From positions 468,445 to 532,444 of the forward strand of contig NZ_BMSK01000002.1 of NCBI RefSeq assembly GCF_014649115.1: a stretch of 64,000 bases of DNA. Reading direction: 5' to 3'. This stretch comes from Streptomyces eurythermus (GTDB lineage Bacteria; Actinomycetota; Actinomycetes; Streptomycetales; Streptomycetaceae). The translations under genes were made by a program, and so were the position numbers. The notes under the pieces are model-generated. The model had not been told where the DNA came from, made no database searches, and saw only the letters and a list, made by a program, of their open reading frames with translations. Shown in pieces: positions 56,101 through 64,000 of the stretch; positions within the stretch are counted from its first letter, which is position 1, and each line of letters begins with the position of its first letter.

Positions 56101-58013
56101 CCTCCGGCGACCCCCGGTTCGCCCTGCACCCCGCCCTGCTCGACGCCGCGATCCAGACCGTGACCGTCGCCGACGACCGGGCGAAGATGCCGTTCTCCTT
56201 CGCCGGGATCTCCTGGTGGCGCGGCGCCGAGCACGCCAGGGTCCGGCTGACCGTGACCGGCCAGGACACCTGCGCGATCGGCCTCGCCGACCAGTCGGGC
56301 GCCCCGGTCGCCGAGATCGCCTCGCTGACCCTGCGCCCGCCGGCCGGGGCCACCACGCAGGACGTGCCGTACCAGGTGGCGTGGCCGGTCCTGGAAGCGG
56401 CGACCACCGAACCGGACATCCCGGTCCACCACGCCACCTCGCCCGTCGAGACCTTGCGGGTGATCCAGGACTTCCTCACCACGGACACCCCGCGCATGGT
56501 GGTCGCCACGCGCAACGCCGTGCCGGTCCGGCCGGGCGAGGACGTCGACCCGCAGGCCGCCGCCGTCTGGGGCCTGGTCCGGTCGGCCGCCACCGAGCAC
56601 CCTGGCCGGTTCGTGCTGGTCGACGGCGACGGCGACGACGGCGGCGAGGTCCGGCTGGCCGGTGACGAACCCCAGCTCGCGCTCCGCGCCGGCGCCGTGC
56701 ACGTCCCCCGCCTCGAACGGGCACGGACCGCACCGCAGCCCTATCGGCTCAGCCCCGAGGGCACGGTGCTCGTCACCGGCGGCACCGGCACCCTGGGCGG
56801 CACGATCGCCCGCCACCTCGCCGTACGGCACGGCGTGCGGCACCTGCTGCTGGTCAGCCGGAGCGGCCCGGACGCCCCCGGCGCGGCCGAGCTGACCGCC
56901 GACCTGGCCGCGCTGGGCGCGACCGCCGTCATCGTGGCATGCGACGTGTCCGACCGTGAGGCGGTGGCACGGCTGCTCGCCGAACACCCGGTCACCTCGG
57001 TGATCCACGCCGCGGGCACACTGGCCGACACCGTCGTGGAATCCCTCACCCCGGAGCAGTTCGCGCGCGTGTGGGAGCCGAAGGCCCTCGCGGCGCGGCA
57101 CCTGCACGAACTGACCTCGGACCTGGAGGCTTTCGTGCTGTTCTCGTCGGCGGCCGGTGTGCTGGGCGGCGCGGGCCAGGCGAACTACGCGGCGGCGAAC
57201 GCCTACCTCGACGGCCTCGCCGCCCACCGGCACACCCAGGGCGAGCCGGCCGTGTCGCTCGCCTGGGGCTACTGGGCGGAGGCCAGCGGCATGACCGGCG
57301 GTCTGACCGCCACCGACCGGCACCGCCTGGCCAGGGCGGGCGTACGGCCGCTGCCGACGACGGAAGCGCTGGCCCTGTTCGACGCCGCGCTGACCGCGGG
57401 CACCCCGACCCTCGTCCCCGTCGGGTTCGACCTGCCGGCGCTGCGCCGCGCCGGCGACCCGCCCGCCCTGCTGCGGGAGCTGGTACGGCCCCGGCGCAGG
57501 CAGCCCGCCGACCGCGTGTGGACGCCGGCCGACGTGCTGCGACTCGTCGTGGGCCAGGTCGCCCTGGTCCTGGGGCACGCGTCACCGGAGGCGGTCGACC
57601 CCGACCGGGCGTTCACCGACATCGGGTTCGACTCGCTCACCGCCGTCGAACTGCGCAACCAGCTCGACGCGGACACCGGCCTGCGCCTGCCCGCCACGCT
57701 CGTCTTCGACCACCCGACACCGGCCCGCCTCGCCGCCTTCGTGCACACACGGCTGCACGGCACCGCCCCCGACCCCCTGCTCGCCGAACTCGACCAGCTC
57801 AAGACCACCCTGGACGCGACGGCCGCCGACGCCGACTACGAGACCGTCGCGGCCCGCCTCGAAGCGCTTCTCGCGGCCTGGACCGCCAAACGCACCGGCT
57901 CCGCGGCCGGTGTCGACGACGCGAGCGACGACGAACTGTTCAGCCTTCTGGACGATGCGCACCGCAGGACCGAGGTCATCCGCTCGGGCGAGTCCCGAAA
58001 CGCTGAGGAGTAG
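35208..58013 (+). CDS. Giant modular type I PKS: loading module plus four extension modules
   Basis: A 7601-aa protein. Order: KSQ-AT-ACP / KS-AT-KR-ACP / KS-AT-DH-ER-KR-ACP / KS-AT-DH-KR-ACP / KS-AT-DH-KR-ACP, then an 80-aa C-terminal docking tail. Every extension KS has the CSSS cysteine, every AT the GHS serine, every DH the HxxxGxxxxP histidine, every KR the catalytic Tyr, and every ACP the DSL/DSV serine, so none appears inactivated. ATG 35208 follows an AGG element, and the KS fold begins within ten residues; GTG 35205 is an alternative. The stop is two bases before the next PKS start. The loading KSQ makes this the first enzyme of the line; it should pass a five-unit chain to PKS2. Confidence 0.93.
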   Translation: MRFPLDSDADRVAVVGMAGRLPKAPHPEAFWRLLCDGADAITAPPVGRQGVRHGGYLDRVDGFDAAFFGVSPREAAGMDPQQRLMLELAWEALEDARIVPGTLTGGPTGVFVGSMWEDYTSLAYPGHITPHTLTGTNRGVIAGRVSHFLGVRGPSMTVDTAQSSALVAVHLAVESLRRGESALALAGGVNLNLTAAREEGAAEFGGLSPDDRCFTFDARANGFVRGEGGAFLVLKPLDRALADGDRVYGVIRGSAVNHDGATQSLTVPSAQAQEQVIREALARAGVRPADVQYVELHGTGTTVGDPVEAAALAAAYRAPAGSTDTEGGADSALRVGSAKTNVGHLEGAAGIVGLLKAVLSVYHRALPPSLNYETPNPGIPLDALALRVQTALTPWPRPDVPLLAGVSSFGMGGTNAHVIVEQPPDPVAPPVRRPAPGGPAPWIVTARTRQALGAQIERLREHVRSHPDLTGAEVAHALATTRTRFAHRAVLLDSAQVATGRAGTPGRTVFVFPGQGAQWAGMGRELYAAYPVFRAAMDECAQALAPYTDWSLADVLDGAPLDRVDVVQPALFAVMVSLAALWRSFGVEPDAVVGHSQGEIAAACVAGALPLSDAARIVALRSRALVALTGRGGMVSVALSAERAEDYVSRWGGALTVAVVNATGSVVVSGDTQALSELVESCAADGVRARVVPVDYASHSAHVETIRERLRTELDGVRPRQGTTPYYSAVTGGLLDDTTQLDAGYWYRNLREPVRFDLATAALLADGHDVVVEVSPHPVLLPALEQTLEQARERTGAPGVATGTLGRDRGGPDVFLTALSRLFVAGVPVDWSPAVTEATPVDLPTYAFQRRSYWLPDAAAGGSGRTPAGPGTHVAETTVPGRPDDGPELRGTGAGGTDTDDPGSVDTVDAAALVTAQIALVLGHEDPADIDPALTFKDLGFDSVTGLELRNRLAGALDRHLPSGLVYDHPTPAELIDWLRGRGPGDRPAAAPAPHDDPVVIVGMGCRFPGGVASPDDLWRLVAQGVDAIGDFPDDRGWDLGGLYDPELRGAGTTYTTRGGFLEAVAGFDAPFFGISPREALAMDPQQRVVLETAWETFEHAGIDPASLRGSHTGVFTGVWSSGYATGPGLPEDLEGYLFTGVATSVTSGRVAYHLGLRGPALSVDTACSSSLVAVHLAAQALRAGECSLALAGGVTIMATPLGFTEFSRQHGLAADGRSKPFAAAADGTSWAEGTGLVLLERLSDARRNGHRVLAVVAGSAVNQDGASNGLTAPNGPSQERVIRQALAQAGLEPSEVDAVEAHGTGTTLGDPIEAQALLATYGQGRVEPLWLGSVKSNIGHTQAAAGVAGLIKMVMAMRHGELPRTLHVDAPTPHVDWALGGVRLLTEARPWPEREHLRRAGVSAFGISGTNAHLIIEQSPDPDPGHLPEPADRTAPTAWLLSAKTDAALRAQAERLHAYATAHPDVPAAAISRALAARTRFAHRAAVVGADRDDLLCGLAALPPGLPDRTGGTVFVFPGQGAQWAGMGRDLYEQSEVFRVGIDACAAALAPYTDWSLVDELRHGPLDRVDVVQPALFAVMVALADLWRSYGVRPDAVVGHSQAEIAAAYVAGALSLRDAAKLVALRSRALAVIADRGGMVSLALSAEQAAGYLARWGERLTTAVVNGPAAVVVSGGTHALDELLAACEADGIRARRLPVNYAAHSVQVEAIREQLLTELADITPHSAAIPFYSTVTGEPLDTSALDAGYWYRNLREPVRFDLATARLTADGHDLFLEVSPHPVLVPALDVAATGTLRRDHGGLTEFLAAAGRLYAAGADVDWTPVLPRTAPGADLPTYAFQREPYWVTATPPVPCDDWRYEVAWAPTSGTAAPVDPARWLVLATTGHPWAEALRERGFAVADTWDAADTPDARPRPDGVLSLLALDEQPHPDHPVLPAGLVRTLDLVRTLDPVRTPAVPLWCATSGAVSTSGTDPVTSPAQALAWGTGASAALEFPHAWGGLVDLPAVPDENSVNALLGVLAGTGEDQVAIRGTRRFAKRLRHKAPSGPAARPWRPRGTVLVTGGTGALGGHVARRLARQGAQHIVLAARRGPDAPGAAALRDELEAAGARVTVAACDVADRDALRDLVERVGDIRAVFHTAGVIRATRLADTTAEEFAEVVAAKVAGAANLAELLPDLDALVLFSSTAGVWGDGHGAAYAAGNAFLDALAAQHRAQGRATTSVAWGIWAEGGMAALESVQHQRTLLGLGELDPGRALDALQDVLDHDEALAVVTEADWAQFARAYTHARPSRLLRDLPEAHSRPQAPRPAPPAGGTDLLELITTHVAGVLGHTTPGRLDPRQAFKDLGFDSLTAVELRNRLTAALGMRLPATLVFDHPTPARLAAHLAGESGGQDAPQAPAPTDEPIAVIGMGCRYPGGVDTPEDLWRLVADGVDAVGDFPADRGWDLDRLYDPTGSRPRTSSTSQGGFLDAAGDFDAAFFGISPREALAMDPQQRILLETAWETIEHAGIDPTTLEDTPTGVFTGIWSTGYAAGPVPDDLEGYQVTGTASSVGSGRLAYQLGLLGPALSLDTGCSSSLVALHLAAQALRSGECSLALVGGVTVNAAPTLFTEMSRQGASAPDGRSKSFAAAADGAGWAEGAGLLLVERLSDARRNGHEVLAVVRGSATNQDGASNGLTAPNGPSQERVIRQALANAGLEPSEVDAVEAHGTGTTLGDPIEAQALLATYGQGRVEPLWLGSVKSNIGHTQAAAGAAGLIKMVMAMRHGELPRTLHVDAPTPHVDWASGAVRLLTEPVAWPVTGRPRRAAVSAFGISGTNAHVILEQPAEAGSAAPSPRGHADDHVLWPLSARSDAALREQARRLVAFTAAHPEVSPAAVGGALAARTVFEHRAVVVGTAEALDVLAEGGTAPGLVTGTVRPLGRSVFVFPGQGAQWVGMGGGLYGAEPVFREAIDACGAALAPYTDWSLVEVLTGGGGLERVDVVQPALFAVMIALAELWRAHGVEPDAVVGHSQGEIAAAYVAGALSLEDAAKVVALRSKALVALAGQGGMVSVALSADDAAGYLSPWGDRITVAVVNSPSTVVVSGEPGALDELLAACARDGVRARAIPVDYAAHSAQVEAVRERLLTDLADVRPHSAAIPFYSTVTGEPVDTSALDAGYWYGNLREPVRFDLATARLTADGHEVFVEASPHPVLVQDLDGVATGTLRRDHGTIGEFHTALARLHVQGVAVTWPHDRPHGVSLPRYAFQRSTYWLTPAAGDHGTGHPLAGTTVELPDGSTVHSGRVSTRTHPWLADHAVEGTILLPGTAFLELATLAGGTLDDLVLHQPLALSDTPTDIQVSVGAPDDAGRSPVTVHSKGGDGWVRHASGTLGGQVTAGRLDWPAKNAEPVDPEGFYAFLAGLGYQYGPAFRGVRELWQGEDELYAEVSVPDGARFGIHPALLDAALQPLILLGPDTRVRLPFSFSGVTVHTTGVSSARVHLARTGTDTYRATLTDLSGNPVADITALTVRPAAEPRAAVLHTQWVPLTASTPTEVVPSPVLTADADADSVHALLQRARALVQDFLAEQPERTAARLAVLTRGVAGAAVRGLVRSAAVEHPGRFVLVDMGDASEEDAVRAAMTAGGEPELALRPEGVLVPRQARYAPELTAPDGAYRLSESGTGQLDDLVLLPWHEAALEPGQVRVAVRAAGLNFRDVLITLGMYPDRPPLGGEGAGTVLEVGPGVTAWRPGDRVMGMMPGAFGPRAVADHRLLTAIPDGWSFTTAASVPIAFTTAWYALFDLGELRPGDRILVHSGAGGVGMAAIRLALDSGAEVFATASPAKWDTLRRLGLADDHIGSSRDTRFADRFPAMDVVLNSLAGELTDASLRLLADGGRFVELGKTDVRSPEGRIYRAFDLNDVDPARQGDILSRVVAMVADGTLEPLPVTAADLRQAVASFRLMSQARHIGKIVLTVPRPIDPDGTVLITGGTGTLGRAVARHLVSRYGVRHLLLVSRGGGAVPHLESRGDVDVRVVSCDVADRDALAAVLDTIPAEHPLTAVVHAAGVLEDTVVERLTAEQLDRVLRPKVDGAWHLHELTREDPLAAFVLFSAAAGVLGNAGQAGYAAANSYLDAFAAHRQTLGLPAVSMAWGYWKQESGMTAHLTAADRQRLARKGIRPISTERALSMFDTALAAGRPALTTADLSMPRTLPTPKPPASDLLSLVAAHTATVLGHSDAAAITPRFAFRDLGFDSLTSVELRNRLAGATGLRLPATLVFDHPTPADLADHLTAELSGTGGGVVPVVPVVPVVSVGGVGGGDDPVVIVGMGCRLPGGVGSPEELWGVVSGGVDGIGGFPSDRGWDVEGLFHPDADHAGTSYTRWGGFLEDAAGFDADFFGISPREALAMDPQQRVLLETAWETLEDAGIDPTSLRGSQTGVFTGIWSSGYVGSPDQAPPDTEGYLATGISPSITSGRVSYLLGLQGQAVSVDSACSSSLMAIHLAAQALRSGECTLALAGGVTVSVTPLQFTEFSRQRALAPDGRCKPFSSTADGTAWGEGAGLVLLERLSDARRNGHRVLAVVRGSAVNQDGASNGLTAPNGLSQERVIRQALANAGLEPSEVDAVEAHGTGTTLGDPIEARALLATYGRDRAEPLWLGSVKSNIGHTQAAAGVAGVIKMVMAMRHGELPPTLHVQEPTPHVEWDTGDIRLLTEARPWPETGRPRRAGISAFGASGTNAHVVIEHFPEETPEQHTGDDSAEPTVWLLSGKTDDALRAQARRLADHVTAHPGLRPAAIGRALATTRTMLAHRAALVGSTRTDLMAELAALADGDPRVITGVAGSPGRSVFVFPGQGAQWVGMGGGLYGSEPVFREAIDACGAALAPYTDWSLVEVLCGGGSLERVDVVQPALFAVMVGLAELWRAHGVEPDAVVGHSQGEIAAAYVAGALSLEDAAKVVALRSKALVALADQGGMVSMSLGHERAVGFLARWDGRLTVAVVNAPGSVVVSGDGDALDELLAACEAEGIRARRLPVNYAAHSVQVEAIREQLLTDLADITSHPAQIPFCSTVTGEVIDTSALDAGYWYRNLREPVRFDLAVEALTQDQHDVFVEVSPHPVLVPVMDGVVTGTLRRGSGRQEFHLALARLHTQGVTVDWTPVFPGEPRHVPLPTYAFQHRPYWLNPAAAKGNVSAAGLDSAGHPLLGAVVELAGDRSILLTGRLSTATRPWLADHVVLGSVLLPGTVFLELALHAGRQARCDVLDELVLEAPMILPDDGSVPVQVVVGAPDGTGRRPVTVHSRTDGTWLRHATGVLAPGGPHPYDTGETWQPSGEPVDLTDFYDTLAAQGYEYGPVFAGVREIRRQGDELYAEVALPADTRDRFGLHPALLDAALQPLTLLAAGRLPFSFAGVSMREAGSTARVRLTPTGPDTFRVALADESGPLALIDALTVRHRPPGLPVAGTNQLYRLDWVPVETTGEPPAVHHVTPPAGDPVAAAHTVAAETLGVLQDFLRDGDGRLAVVTRGAVGPDPVDLPSSVVWGLVRAAQAEHPDRFVLIDTDDRVLVAGDEPQLVVRGGAARAARLVRAEAAPAPGPLDPDGTVLITGGTGTLGRLLARHLRDRHGIRHLLLLGRTAAEVDFDAEVVACDVADRDALAAVLGTIPAAHPLTAVVHAAGVLDDGVVESLTPARIDQVLRPKADAAWHLHELTKDLGLSAFVLFSSAAGVLGGPGQANYAAANAFLDALAVHRRARGLPGVSLAWGQWAESSGLTEHLTDTDRKRLARAGVLPMPTDQALALFDLSLGAVDPALVPAHLDLSAASTRPLLSRLTRTRPARRTDRPGLGRELAALPETEQHNRVLEVVTGQTAAVLGHSDTAAVSAERAFKDLGFDSLTAVELRNRLSAVAGVRLPATLTFDYPTPDALAGHLRDLLVGARRQAPASPVPAAVPVSGDPVVVVGLGARYPGGVGSAEELWGVVSGGVDAVGEFPSDRGWDVGRLYDPAGGPGTSYTRRGGFLDAAGGFDAAFFGISPREALAMDPQQRVLLETVWETLEDAGIDPTSLRGSQTGVFTGIWSSGYGAGAQPPGLEGYLSTGTATSVTSGRVSYLLGLEGPAVSVDTACSSSLVAIHLAAQALRAGECSLALAGGVTVMATPAGFVEFSRQRGLAADGRVKAFAEAADGTAWGEGAGLVLLERLSDARRHGHRVMAVVRGSAVNQDGASNGLTAPNGPSQERVIRQALVNSGLEPSEVDAVEAHGTGTTLGDPIEAQALLATYGRDRAEPLWLGSVKSNIGHTQAAAGVAGVIKMVMAMRHGQLPPTLHVDAPTSHVDWESGNIRLLTEGRPWPDNGHPRRAGISAFGISGTNAHVILEAPAESPAAHAPESPAASDTPAVVPMPWLLSAKSAAALRDQARRLRGFLAEHPEVTPAEVAADLAARARFPHRAVLTDPAGLDALIDGRPGIVTGTASPGKSAFVFSGQGGQWVGMGRGLYRVFPVFAGVLDEVCGLLGLPVEVLFEDEEGVLGQTSFTQAGVFAVQVALFRLVEWLGVRPDFVVGHSVGEVAAAHVAGVVGLEDACVLVGARGRLMQGLAGGGAMVSVQASAEEVTGSLVPGAELAAVNGVDAVVVSGDEAAVAAVGEVWSGRGRRVRRLAVSHAFHSARMDPVVEELGRVAAGLSFAEPVIPVVSTVAGHPVDMGEPGYWARQVREPVRFADAMEWLAGQGVTGFVEVGPHPLLVGNGLMRRDGDSPEQVLAGLGRLWADGAAHWMPPTTTPAGADARVPSYPFQHQHYWLQPTTTPVTAGDGRIDHPLLRDAMELPDDNGVVLTGRLATAAQPWLTEHVVSGSPLLPAAAFVDLALRAGEHVGCPAVEDLTLETSLVVADGVQVSVTVGPEHAGRHSVSIHSRTDGEWVRHATGTLGAVPVVPREPWARQWPPHAEAVALDAFYDDLADAGFAYGTAFQGLRAAWRDGDTLYAEVSVPSGDPRFALHPALLDAAIQTVTVADDRAKMPFSFAGISWWRGAEHARVRLTVTGQDTCAIGLADQSGAPVAEIASLTLRPPAGATTQDVPYQVAWPVLEAATTEPDIPVHHATSPVETLRVIQDFLTTDTPRMVVATRNAVPVRPGEDVDPQAAAVWGLVRSAATEHPGRFVLVDGDGDDGGEVRLAGDEPQLALRAGAVHVPRLERARTAPQPYRLSPEGTVLVTGGTGTLGGTIARHLAVRHGVRHLLLVSRSGPDAPGAAELTADLAALGATAVIVACDVSDREAVARLLAEHPVTSVIHAAGTLADTVVESLTPEQFARVWEPKALAARHLHELTSDLEAFVLFSSAAGVLGGAGQANYAAANAYLDGLAAHRHTQGEPAVSLAWGYWAEASGMTGGLTATDRHRLARAGVRPLPTTEALALFDAALTAGTPTLVPVGFDLPALRRAGDPPALLRELVRPRRRQPADRVWTPADVLRLVVGQVALVLGHASPEAVDPDRAFTDIGFDSLTAVELRNQLDADTGLRLPATLVFDHPTPARLAAFVHTRLHGTAPDPLLAELDQLKTTLDATAADADYETVAARLEALLAAWTAKRTGSAAGVDDASDDELFSLLDDAHRRTEVIRSGESRNAEE
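38195..42385 (+). other. PKS1 module 1: KS-AT-KR-ACP
   Basis: KS cysteine C1168 (DTACSSS). AT serine S1602 in GHSQAE, where Ala replaces the usual Gly; residues 1702-1705 are YAAH with upstream RVDVVQPA, so methylmalonyl-type but not the canonical YASH. The KR has catalytic Tyr 2201 with Trp 2193 eight residues before it and no LDD motif, an A-type reductase, unlike all later KRs. ACP S2353. Predicted: one methyl-branched unit reduced to a hydroxyl of L (A-type) configuration. Confidence 0.85.
42425..48045 (+). other. PKS1 module 2: KS-AT-DH-ER-KR-ACP
   Basis: KS cysteine C2577 (DTGCSSS). AT S3016; YAAH at 3116-3119. DH His 3301 in [11 protein letters not shown] and Asp 3448 in LLDAALQ. ER has the LNFRDV region near 3699, Tyr in LGMYP, and the NADPH motif [11 protein letters not shown] Tyr 4110 with LED near 4053 (B-type pattern). 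ACP S4239. Fully reducing: predicts a saturated CH2-CH(CH3) unit. The Tyr in LGxYP is the ER position I recall as correlating with 2S methyl branches; tentative. Confidence 0.85.
48062..48104 (+). repeat. Tandem 9-bp repeat in the ACP2-KS3 linker
   Basis: The unit GGTGGTGCC is repeated about four times with one substituted copy, encoding [13 protein letters not shown] between the ACP of module 2 and the KS of module 3. Copy number could change by slippage without breaking the frame. It borders the G-rich block at the KS3 start. Confidence 0.75.
48119..52965 (+). other. PKS1 module 3: KS-AT-DH-KR-ACP
   Basis: KS cysteine C4478 (DSACSSS, Ser for the common Thr). AT S4920; YAAH at 5020-5023. 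DH His 5216 in [11 protein letters not shown] and Asp 5373. KR Tyr 5718 with LDD (B1-type), the usual partner of a DH giving a trans double bond. ACP S5875. Predicts CH=C(CH3). The first 360 bases of the KS are in a G-rich codon style that changes abruptly near 48480. Confidence 0.85.
53002..53105 (+). repeat. 104-bp exact repeat, first copy (KS4 start)
   Basis: This stretch, encoding [16 protein letters not shown] and following residues, is identical over 104 bases to 63897-64000, where the match runs to the window edge, so the repeat may be longer. It carries LGAR instead of the MGCR found in most KS domains here. The KS3 start is a diverged relative. Confidence 0.9.
53009..58010 (+). other. 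PKS1 module 4: KS-AT(malonyl)-DH-KR-ACP and docking tail
   Basis: KS cysteine C6105. The AT differs from all others: S6542 in GHSVG and HAFH at 6639-6642 with [12 protein letters not shown], the malonyl-CoA signature. DH His 6825 in [10 protein letters not shown] and Asp 6979. KR Tyr 7327 with LAD in the LDD position (B-type). ACP S7476. The last 80 residues ([18 protein letters not shown], then acidic [18 protein letters not shown]) form a helical docking domain meant to pair with the PKS2 N-terminus. Predicts an unbranched CH=CH unit, conjugated to module 3. Confidence 0.88.
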
Positions 58014-58015
58014 CC

Positions 58016-61000
58016 ATGTCCGACGAAGAGAAGCTCCGCACCTACCTCAAGCGCGCCACGGCCGACCTGGGAGTGCTCGGCAAGCGCCTCGCCGACATGG
58101 AGGAGGCCGCGCGCGAACCGATCGCGATCATCGGCATGGGCTGCCGCTACCCGGGCGGAGTGGAGTCCCCGGACGGCCTGTGGCGACTCGTCTCGGACGG
58201 TGCCGACGCGATCACCGCATTCCCGCCGGACCGTGGCTGGGACGTCGTCTACGACCCCGACCCGGACCGGCCGGGCACGACCTACAGCCGGTCGGGCGGC
58301 TTCCTCGCCGACGGCGCCGGCTTCGACGCCGGGTTCTTCGGCATCTCGCCGCGCGAGGCACTGGCGATGGACCCGCAGCAGAGGGTGCTGCTGGAGACCG
58401 CCTGGGAGACCTTCGAGCACGCCGGCATCGACCCGACCACGCTCGGCGGCAGCCGCACGGCCGTGTTCACCGGCCTGTGGTCCTCCGGCTACGGCAACCA
58501 GCCGCCGCCGGACCTCGAAGGATTCCTCGCCACCGGAACAGCCACCAGCGCCACGTCCGGGCGGGTGTCGTACCTGCTGGGGCTGGAGGGCGCGGCGGTG
58601 TCGGTGGACACAGCGTGCTCGTCGTCGCTGGTGGCGATCCACCTGGCGGCGCAGGCGCTGCGGGCCGGGGAGTGCTCGCTGGCCCTGGCGGGCGGTGTGA
58701 CGGTGATGGCCACACCGGCGGGGTTCGTCGAGTTCTCGCGGCAGCGGGGACTTGCGGCCGACGGCCGTATCAAGGCGTTCGCCGAAGCGGCTGACGGTAC
58801 GGCCTGGGGCGAGGGCGCCGGCTTGCTGCTGCTGGAACGCCTGTCCGACGCCCGCCGCAACGGCCACCGGGTGCTGGCGGTGGTGCGGGGCTCGGCGGTG
58901 AACCAGGACGGCGCGTCGAACGGCCTCGCGGCGCCGAACGGTCCGTCCCAGGAACGCGTCGTCCGGCAGGCGCTGGCGAACGCCGGACTGTCGACGGCGG
59001 ACGTGGACGCGGTGGAGGCCCACGGCACCGGCACCACCCTCGGCGACCCCATCGAGGCCCAGGCGCTCCTGGCGACCTACGGCCAGGGGCGGGACGAGCC
59101 GTTGTGGCTGGGGTCGGTGAAGTCGAACATCGGGCACACGCAGGCGGCGGCCGGTGTTGCTGGTGTGATCAAGATGGTCATGGCGATGCGGCACGGGCAA
59201 CTGCCGCGCACCCTCCACGTGGACGCGCCGACCTCCCACGTCGACTGGTCGGCGGGCCGTGTCTCACTGCTGACCGAGGCCCGGCCGTGGCCGGAGACGG
59301 GGCGTCCCCGCCGTGCCGCCGTGTCGGCGTTCGGCATCAGCGGCACCAACGCGCATGTGGTGATCGAGGCGGCCGCCGAAGAGCCGGTCCGGGTTTCCCC
59401 GGGACCCGCGGGCGGGGTGGTGCCGTGGGTGTTGTCGGGGAAGTCGGATGCGGCGTTGCGGGAGCAGGCGCGCCGGCTGGGGGCGTTCCTGGCCGGGCAT
59501 CCGGAAGCCGGCGCGGTCGCGGTGGGCCGGGCGTTGGCGGGGCGGTCGCGTTTCGAGCACCGCGCGGTGCTGAGCGGTGCGGAGGCGCTGGAGGCACTCG
59601 CGGAGGGCCGGTCGGCGCCGGACCTGGTCACCGGGACCGTCCGCCCGCTGGGCCGGTCGGTGTTCGTGTTTCCGGGGCAGGGTGCGCAGTGGGCCGGTAT
59701 GGGCGGGGAGTTGTACGGCTCGGAGCCGGTGTTCCGGGAGGCGGTCGACGCGTGTGACGCGGCGCTGGCGCCGTACACCGACTGGTCGTTGGTGGAGGCG
59801 CTGACCGGCGGCACCCCGCTGGAGCGCGTGGATGTGGTGCAGCCGGCCCTGTTCGCGGTGATGGTGGCGCTGGCGGAGCTGTGGCGCGCTCATGGTGTGG
59901 AACCCGACGCGGTCGTCGGGCATTCGCAGGGCGAGATCGCGGCGGCCTGTGTGACGGGCGCGTTGTCCCTGGAAGACGCCGCCAAGGTGGTGGCGCTGCG
60001 GAGCAGAGCGCTGGCGGTGCTGGCCGACCAGGGCGGGATGGTGTCGGTCGGTCTCGGGCACGAGCAGGCCGCCGAGTTCGCGGCCCGCTGGACCGGCCGG
60101 CTGACCGTGGCGGTGGTCAACTCAGCGGACAGCGTGGTGGTTTCCGGTGATCTGGACGCGCTGGACGAACTGCTGACGGCCTGCGAGGCCGACGGCATCC
60201 GCGCCCGCCGCCTGCCGGTGAACTACGCCGCCCACTCCGCCCAAGTGGAGGCCATCCGCGAGCAGTTGCTCACCGACCTGGCCGGCATCACACCGCGTCC
60301 GGCGGCGATCCCGTTCTACTCCACGGTGACCGGCGAGGAGATCGACACCTCCGCCCTCGACGCCGCCTACTGGTACCGCAACCTCCGCGAACCCGTGCTG
60401 TTCGACCAGACCACCCGGCTGCTGCTCGACCACGGCCACGCCGTCTTCGTGGAGGTCAGCCCGCACCCGGTCCTGGTCTCCGCCGTCGAGGAGACCGGCC
60501 ACCACCACGGCTCCGACCTCCTCGTCACCGGCACGCTCCGGCGCGACCAGGACGACTTCCTCACCTCGCTCGGCCGCCTGCACGTGCACGGTGTCCCGGT
60601 CGACTGGCGGTTCCCGGACGACACCGAGCCCGTCAGCCTGCCGACGTACGCCTTCCAGCGCCGGCCGTACTGGCTGCGGCCCGTCCCGGCGGCGTCGGGC
60701 GACCACCCCCTGCTCGGCACGTTCGTGGAACTGCCCGACGGCGCGGTGCTCAGCGGACGGATCTCGCTCGCCACCCACCCGTGGCTGGCCGACCACGCCG
60801 TGCGGGGCTCCGTCCTCCTGCCCGGCACCGCGTTCGCGGAAATGGCGGCCTACGCCGCCGGCCGGCTCGGCCACGCGGTCGAGGAGCTGGTGCTCGAAAC
60901 GCCGCTCGTCCTCGACGACACCCCGGTGTACCTCCAGGTCGTCGTGGGCCCCGAGGACGACGGCCGCCGCCCGCTCACGGTGTACTCGCGTGCCGGCGAG

Positions 61001-64000
61001 GAGTGGGTGCGGCACGCCACCGGCACCCTGGGCGAGGAGCCGGTGCTGAGCGCCTGGGACTGGCCATCGGCCGGTGAGCCCCTCGACATCGATGGGCTCT
61101 ACGACTCGCTGGCCGTGCTCGGCTACGAGTACGGGCCGGCGTTCCAGGGTGTCACGGCGGCCCGGCGGGTCGGCGACACCATCTACGCCGAGGTGGAGCT
61201 TCCCGCCGAGGAATCGTTTCCCCTCCACCCCGCGCTGCTCGACGCCGCACTGCACCCCATGGCGTTCCTCACCGACCGCACCGGCCTGCCGTTCGCGTTC
61301 ACCGGAGTGGCGATACGACCCGCGGGCCGCCGGACGCTGCGCGTACGCCTGTCCGCCACCGGGCCGGACACGTACACCGTGGCCGTGGCCGATCCCGACG
61401 GCACCCCGGTCGCGGTCGTCACGTCGCTGACCGTCCGGGACGCCACCGCCGTCCCGGACAGCCTGTACACACTCGACTGGATCCCCCTCGCACCGGCGCC
61501 GACCGGCGGCGGTCCCGCCGACCTGGTCGTCTACGAGGTGCCCGGACCGGAGCCCGAGGCGGACACCGTCGAGGCGGCGTACGAGAGCGCACGGAGCGTA
61601 CTCGCCGCGATCCAGGACCACTTGGCGGGCGAGCGGACGCGGCTGGCGGTCGTCACCCGCGACGCCGTCGCCGCCGCGCCCGGCGACGTGGTCGGCCTCC
61701 ACCACTCGATGGTCTGGGGCCTGGTCCGCGGCGCGCGGGCCGAGCACCCCGGCCGGTTCGTCCTGGTCGACGCCGACCCGACCTGGGACCCCGCACTGAT
61801 CGCCGGCACGGACGAGCCGGAACTGGCGGTACGCCAAGGGACGCTGCGCGTCCCCCGCCTGGTCCGCGTCGGCGCCAGCCTCACCCCGCCGGACGGACCC
61901 TGGCGACTGGAGGACACGGGCACCGGCAGCATCGACGACCTGGCGCTGGTGCCCCGCCCGGAGCTCATGGAGCCGCTGGGGCGCGGGCAGGCCCGGATCG
62001 CCATGCGGGCGGCCGGGCTCAACTTCCGGGACGTGCTGATCGCCCTCGGCGTCTACCCCGGCGCGGCCCTGATGGGCGGCGAAGGTGCGGGCGTCGTCCT
62101 CGAAACCGGCCCGGACACCCGGTTCCGGCCCGGCGACCGCGTCATGGGCCTGGTCCCCGGCGCCTTCGGCCCGGTCGCCGTCGCCGACCAGCGGCTGCTG
62201 GTCCGGATGCCCGACGACTGGTCGTTCGCCAGGGCCGCGTCCGTACCCGTGGTGTTCCTGACCGCGTGGTACGGCCTGCGCGACCTGGGCGGCCTGAAGG
62301 CCGGCGACCGGGTCCTGATCCACGCCGGCACCGGCGGCGTCGGCATGGCGGCGATCCAGCTGGCCCGGCGGCTCGGGGCGGAGGTCTTCGCCACCGCCGG
62401 TCCGGCCAAATGGCACATCCTGCGCGCCCTGGGGCTGGACGAGGACCACATCGCCTCGTCACGCACCCTGGAGTTCGAGCGGAAGTTCCCGCCCATGGAC
62501 GTGGTCCTGGACTCGCTGTCCGGCGAGTTCGTCGACGCCTCCCTGCGGCTGCTCGCACCCGGCGGCCGGTTCGTGGAGATGGGCAAGACCGACATCCGCG
62601 ACGCCGCCGACCGTCCCGACATCCTCTACCGGGCGTTCGACATCGCCGACGCGGGGCCGGAACGGCTCGGCGAGATCCTGGACGCCGTCGTACGGGCCTT
62701 CGCCGACGGCGAGTTCACACCGCTGCCGATCGACGTGCGTGGGGTCCGGGACGCGGTCGACGTGTTCCGGTTCATGGGCCGGGCCGCTCACATCGGGAAG
62801 ATCGTCCTGACTGTTCCCGCGGATCTCGATGCGGCCGGTACGGTGCTGATCACCGGTGGTACGGGGGTGCTGGGGGGCCGTGTGGCCCGGCATCTGGTGG
62901 CCGAGCGGGGTGTGCGGCACGTGCTGCTGGTCAGCCGGAGCGGTGGCGGGGCGGCGTTGCGCGGGGAACTGTCCGGGCTGGGCGCGGAGGTGACCGTGGC
63001 CGCCTGCGACGTGGCCGACCGGGACGCGCTGGCGGCCGTACTGGACTCGATCCCGGCCGAGCATCCGCTGACCGCGGTCGTCCACGCCGCCGGTGTGCTC
63101 GACGACGCCCTGGTCGAGAACCTGACCCCCGAACGCCTCGCCGCGGTCTGGGAGCCCAAGGCACGGGCGGCGTGGAACCTGCACGAACTCACCCTCGGAC
63201 GGGACGTGGCGGCTTTCGTCCTCTTCTCCTCGGCGGCCGGGACGCTGGGCGCGGCGGGGCAGGCGAACTACGCGGCGGCGAACGCCTACCTCGACGGCCT
63301 GGCCGCCTACCGGCGTGCCCAGGGCCTGCCCGGGGTGTCGCTGGCCTGGGGCCAGTGGGCCGAGGTCAGCGGACTGACCGGGCGGATGTCCGAGGCCGAC
63401 GGCGAACGCCTCGCCCGCGCGGGGCTGCTGCCGATGGCGACCGACCACGCACTCGGGCTGTTGGACGGGGGCCTGGACACCGCGGAACCGGCGGTGGTCG
63501 CGGCCCGGCTCAAGGTGTCCGCACTGGGCGACCGGCCGGTGCTGCGTGCACTGGCACGCGCCCGCAAACCGGTGCGGACCACGGGACTGGTGGGCGAGCT
63601 GGGCTCGCTCCCCGAGGCCCGGCAACGCGAGATCCTGCTCGACCTGGTCCGCACCCACGCCTCGGCAGTGCTGGGCCGCAGCGACGAGATCGGTGGCGAC
63701 CTGGCCTTCAAGGACCTGGGCTTCGATTCGCTGACCGGCGTGGAGTTGCGCAACCGGCTGTCCGCGGCGGTCGGGACCCGGCTGCCGGCGACGATGATCT
63801 TCGACCATCCGACTCCGGTCCGGCTGGCCGAGCACCTGCGTGAGGTGGTTCTCGGTAAGGAGCGCCGGACGATCGCGTCCGCGTCGGCTCCGCTCGCGGT
63901 GTCGGGTGATCCGGTGGTGGTGGTGGGGTTGGGGGCCCGGTATCCGGGTGGGGTGGGGTCGGCGGAGGAGTTGTGGGGTGTGGTGTCGGGTGGGGTGGAC
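58016..64000 (+). CDS. Second modular type I PKS (partial, continues past window)
   Basis: At least 1995 aa. ATG 58016 lies two bases after the PKS1 stop with GAGGAG seven bases upstream, so the two genes are one operon. The N-terminus ([25 protein letters not shown]) is a short coiled-coil docking domain of the class that pairs with the tail of the preceding PKS. One complete fully reducing module follows, then a linker ([17 protein letters not shown]) and the first 35 residues of the next KS. The product chain from PKS1 should be extended here. The number of further modules, and the thioesterase, lie outside the window. Confidence 0.93.
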   Translation, partial: MSDEEKLRTYLKRATADLGVLGKRLADMEEAAREPIAIIGMGCRYPGGVESPDGLWRLVSDGADAITAFPPDRGWDVVYDPDPDRPGTTYSRSGGFLADGAGFDAGFFGISPREALAMDPQQRVLLETAWETFEHAGIDPTTLGGSRTAVFTGLWSSGYGNQPPPDLEGFLATGTATSATSGRVSYLLGLEGAAVSVDTACSSSLVAIHLAAQALRAGECSLALAGGVTVMATPAGFVEFSRQRGLAADGRIKAFAEAADGTAWGEGAGLLLLERLSDARRNGHRVLAVVRGSAVNQDGASNGLAAPNGPSQERVVRQALANAGLSTADVDAVEAHGTGTTLGDPIEAQALLATYGQGRDEPLWLGSVKSNIGHTQAAAGVAGVIKMVMAMRHGQLPRTLHVDAPTSHVDWSAGRVSLLTEARPWPETGRPRRAAVSAFGISGTNAHVVIEAAAEEPVRVSPGPAGGVVPWVLSGKSDAALREQARRLGAFLAGHPEAGAVAVGRALAGRSRFEHRAVLSGAEALEALAEGRSAPDLVTGTVRPLGRSVFVFPGQGAQWAGMGGELYGSEPVFREAVDACDAALAPYTDWSLVEALTGGTPLERVDVVQPALFAVMVALAELWRAHGVEPDAVVGHSQGEIAAACVTGALSLEDAAKVVALRSRALAVLADQGGMVSVGLGHEQAAEFAARWTGRLTVAVVNSADSVVVSGDLDALDELLTACEADGIRARRLPVNYAAHSAQVEAIREQLLTDLAGITPRPAAIPFYSTVTGEEIDTSALDAAYWYRNLREPVLFDQTTRLLLDHGHAVFVEVSPHPVLVSAVEETGHHHGSDLLVTGTLRRDQDDFLTSLGRLHVHGVPVDWRFPDDTEPVSLPTYAFQRRPYWLRPVPAASGDHPLLGTFVELPDGAVLSGRISLATHPWLADHAVRGSVLLPGTAFAEMAAYAAGRLGHAVEELVLETPLVLDDTPVYLQVVVGPEDDGRRPLTVYSRAGEEWVRHATGTLGEEPVLSAWDWPSAGEPLDIDGLYDSLAVLGYEYGPAFQGVTAARRVGDTIYAEVELPAEESFPLHPALLDAALHPMAFLTDRTGLPFAFTGVAIRPAGRRTLRVRLSATGPDTYTVAVADPDGTPVAVVTSLTVRDATAVPDSLYTLDWIPLAPAPTGGGPADLVVYEVPGPEPEADTVEAAYESARSVLAAIQDHLAGERTRLAVVTRDAVAAAPGDVVGLHHSMVWGLVRGARAEHPGRFVLVDADPTWDPALIAGTDEPELAVRQGTLRVPRLVRVGASLTPPDGPWRLEDTGTGSIDDLALVPRPELMEPLGRGQARIAMRAAGLNFRDVLIALGVYPGAALMGGEGAGVVLETGPDTRFRPGDRVMGLVPGAFGPVAVADQRLLVRMPDDWSFARAASVPVVFLTAWYGLRDLGGLKAGDRVLIHAGTGGVGMAAIQLARRLGAEVFATAGPAKWHILRALGLDEDHIASSRTLEFERKFPPMDVVLDSLSGEFVDASLRLLAPGGRFVEMGKTDIRDAADRPDILYRAFDIADAGPERLGEILDAVVRAFADGEFTPLPIDVRGVRDAVDVFRFMGRAAHIGKIVLTVPADLDAAGTVLITGGTGVLGGRVARHLVAERGVRHVLLVSRSGGGAALRGELSGLGAEVTVAACDVADRDALAAVLDSIPAEHPLTAVVHAAGVLDDALVENLTPERLAAVWEPKARAAWNLHELTLGRDVAAFVLFSSAAGTLGAAGQANYAAANAYLDGLAAYRRAQGLPGVSLAWGQWAEVSGLTGRMSEADGERLARAGLLPMATDHALGLLDGGLDTAEPAVVAARLKVSALGDRPVLRALARARKPVRTTGLVGELGSLPEARQREILLDLVRTHASAVLGRSDEIGGDLAFKDLGFDSLTGVELRNRLSAAVGTRLPATMIFDHPTPVRLAEHLREVVLGKERRTIASASAPLAVSGDPVVVVGLGARYPGGVGSAEELWGVVSGGVD
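58109..63850 (+). other. PKS2 module 5: KS-AT-DH-ER-KR-ACP
   Basis: Residues count from the PKS2 start. KS C201 (DTACSSS). AT S637 in GHSQG with RVDVVQPA and YAAH at 737-740 (methylmalonyl-like). DH His 927 in [11 protein letters not shown], Asp 1076. ER LNFRDV near 1337, Tyr in LGVYP, NADPH motif [11 protein letters not shown] Tyr 1752 with LDD (B1). ACP S1905. Fully reducing: adds a CH2-CH(CH3) unit after the diene. Confidence 0.87.
63897..64000 (+). repeat. 104-bp exact repeat, second copy (KS6 start)
   Basis: Identical to 53002-53105 to the last base of the window. The shared run is in the G-rich codon style, unlike the upstream ACP5 sequence. Confidence 0.9.
63898..64000 (+). other. Start of PKS2 module 6 KS (cut by window end)
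   Basis: Encodes the first 34 residues of a KS ([16 protein letters not shown] onward), so PKS2 has at least two modules. The active site lies beyond the window. Confidence 0.85.

Noticed and set aside
35208..64000. Assignment to a named polyketide such as leptomycin or pladienolide
   Set aside because: Module content agrees only in part with each; the starter unit and first two extensions do not fit leptomycin, and the double-bond positions do not fit pladienolide.
1..64000. CRISPR array, tRNA or rRNA genes
   Set aside because: No regularly spaced direct repeats, no cloverleaf-like sequences and no rRNA-like conserved stretches were noticed by eye; a tRNAscan run would be needed to exclude a tRNA fully.

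Overview
The window is very G+C-rich actinomycete DNA, most like Streptomyces: GTG and TTG starts, AAGGAG/GAGGAG ribosome binding sites, strong G/C third-codon bias, hairpin terminators without T-tracts, and a giant modular type I polyketide synthase (PKS). The many truncated and frameshifted genes suggest a fluid chromosomal arm or genomic island rather than core genome. No tRNA, rRNA or CRISPR array was recognised.

Region 1 (1-15.9 kb) is almost entirely minus strand. It holds a decayed MurA-like pseudogene, a 5'-damaged RmlD-like reductase (plus strand), a GFA-VanX fusion, and then a tightly packed, translationally coupled series of small-molecule-modifying enzymes: double-NUDIX, a truncated PIG-L deacetylase, an APH-type kinase, a 31-aa ORF overlapping both neighbours, a P-loop remnant, a methyltransferase-NUDIX-PCMT-like three-domain protein, a NUDIX-APH fusion, an unknown 155-aa protein, and a PCMT-like methyltransferase. 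Upstream lie a triple-NUDIX protein, an MFS remnant and an ABC exporter. The set (hydrolases, methyltransferases, kinases, exporter) is coherent but matches no system I can name; it is the best candidate here for something undescribed.

Region 2 (16-29.2 kb) is mixed: a NUDIX gene that has lost its Nudix box, a broken FabV-type enoyl reductase, a TetR regulator divergent from an APC permease and YtcJ-like amidohydrolase (with a clear operator-like inverted repeat between them), an APH-type kinase, a frameshifted double-NUDIX gene, a clipped GNAT, an MFS exporter, a GlxA-like fragment, two small ORFs, a LysE pseudogene, a tiny membrane protein and a VOC protein.

Region 3 (29.2-31.6 kb) is a gene graveyard at the edge of the PKS cluster: S1-domain, IS5-type transposase, aldo/keto reductase, GalU and SDR fragments, with one intact TipAS-domain gene.

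Region 4 (31.7-64 kb) is a polyketide biosynthetic cluster: an AraC-type regulator, a cytochrome P450 (minus strand), an 850-bp divergent intergenic region with a 21-bp palindrome, then PKS1 (7601 aa: KSQ loading module plus four extension modules) and PKS2 (cut by the window end after one complete module and the start of the next). Domain content predicts a propionate-primed reduced chain with the segment ethyl-CHOH-CHMe-CH2-CHMe-CH=CMe-CH=CH-CH2-CHMe-. PKS1 is a mosaic at DNA level, with G-rich-codon blocks and long near-identical repeats between modules, and a single malonyl-type AT (module 4) that looks like a swapped-in block.
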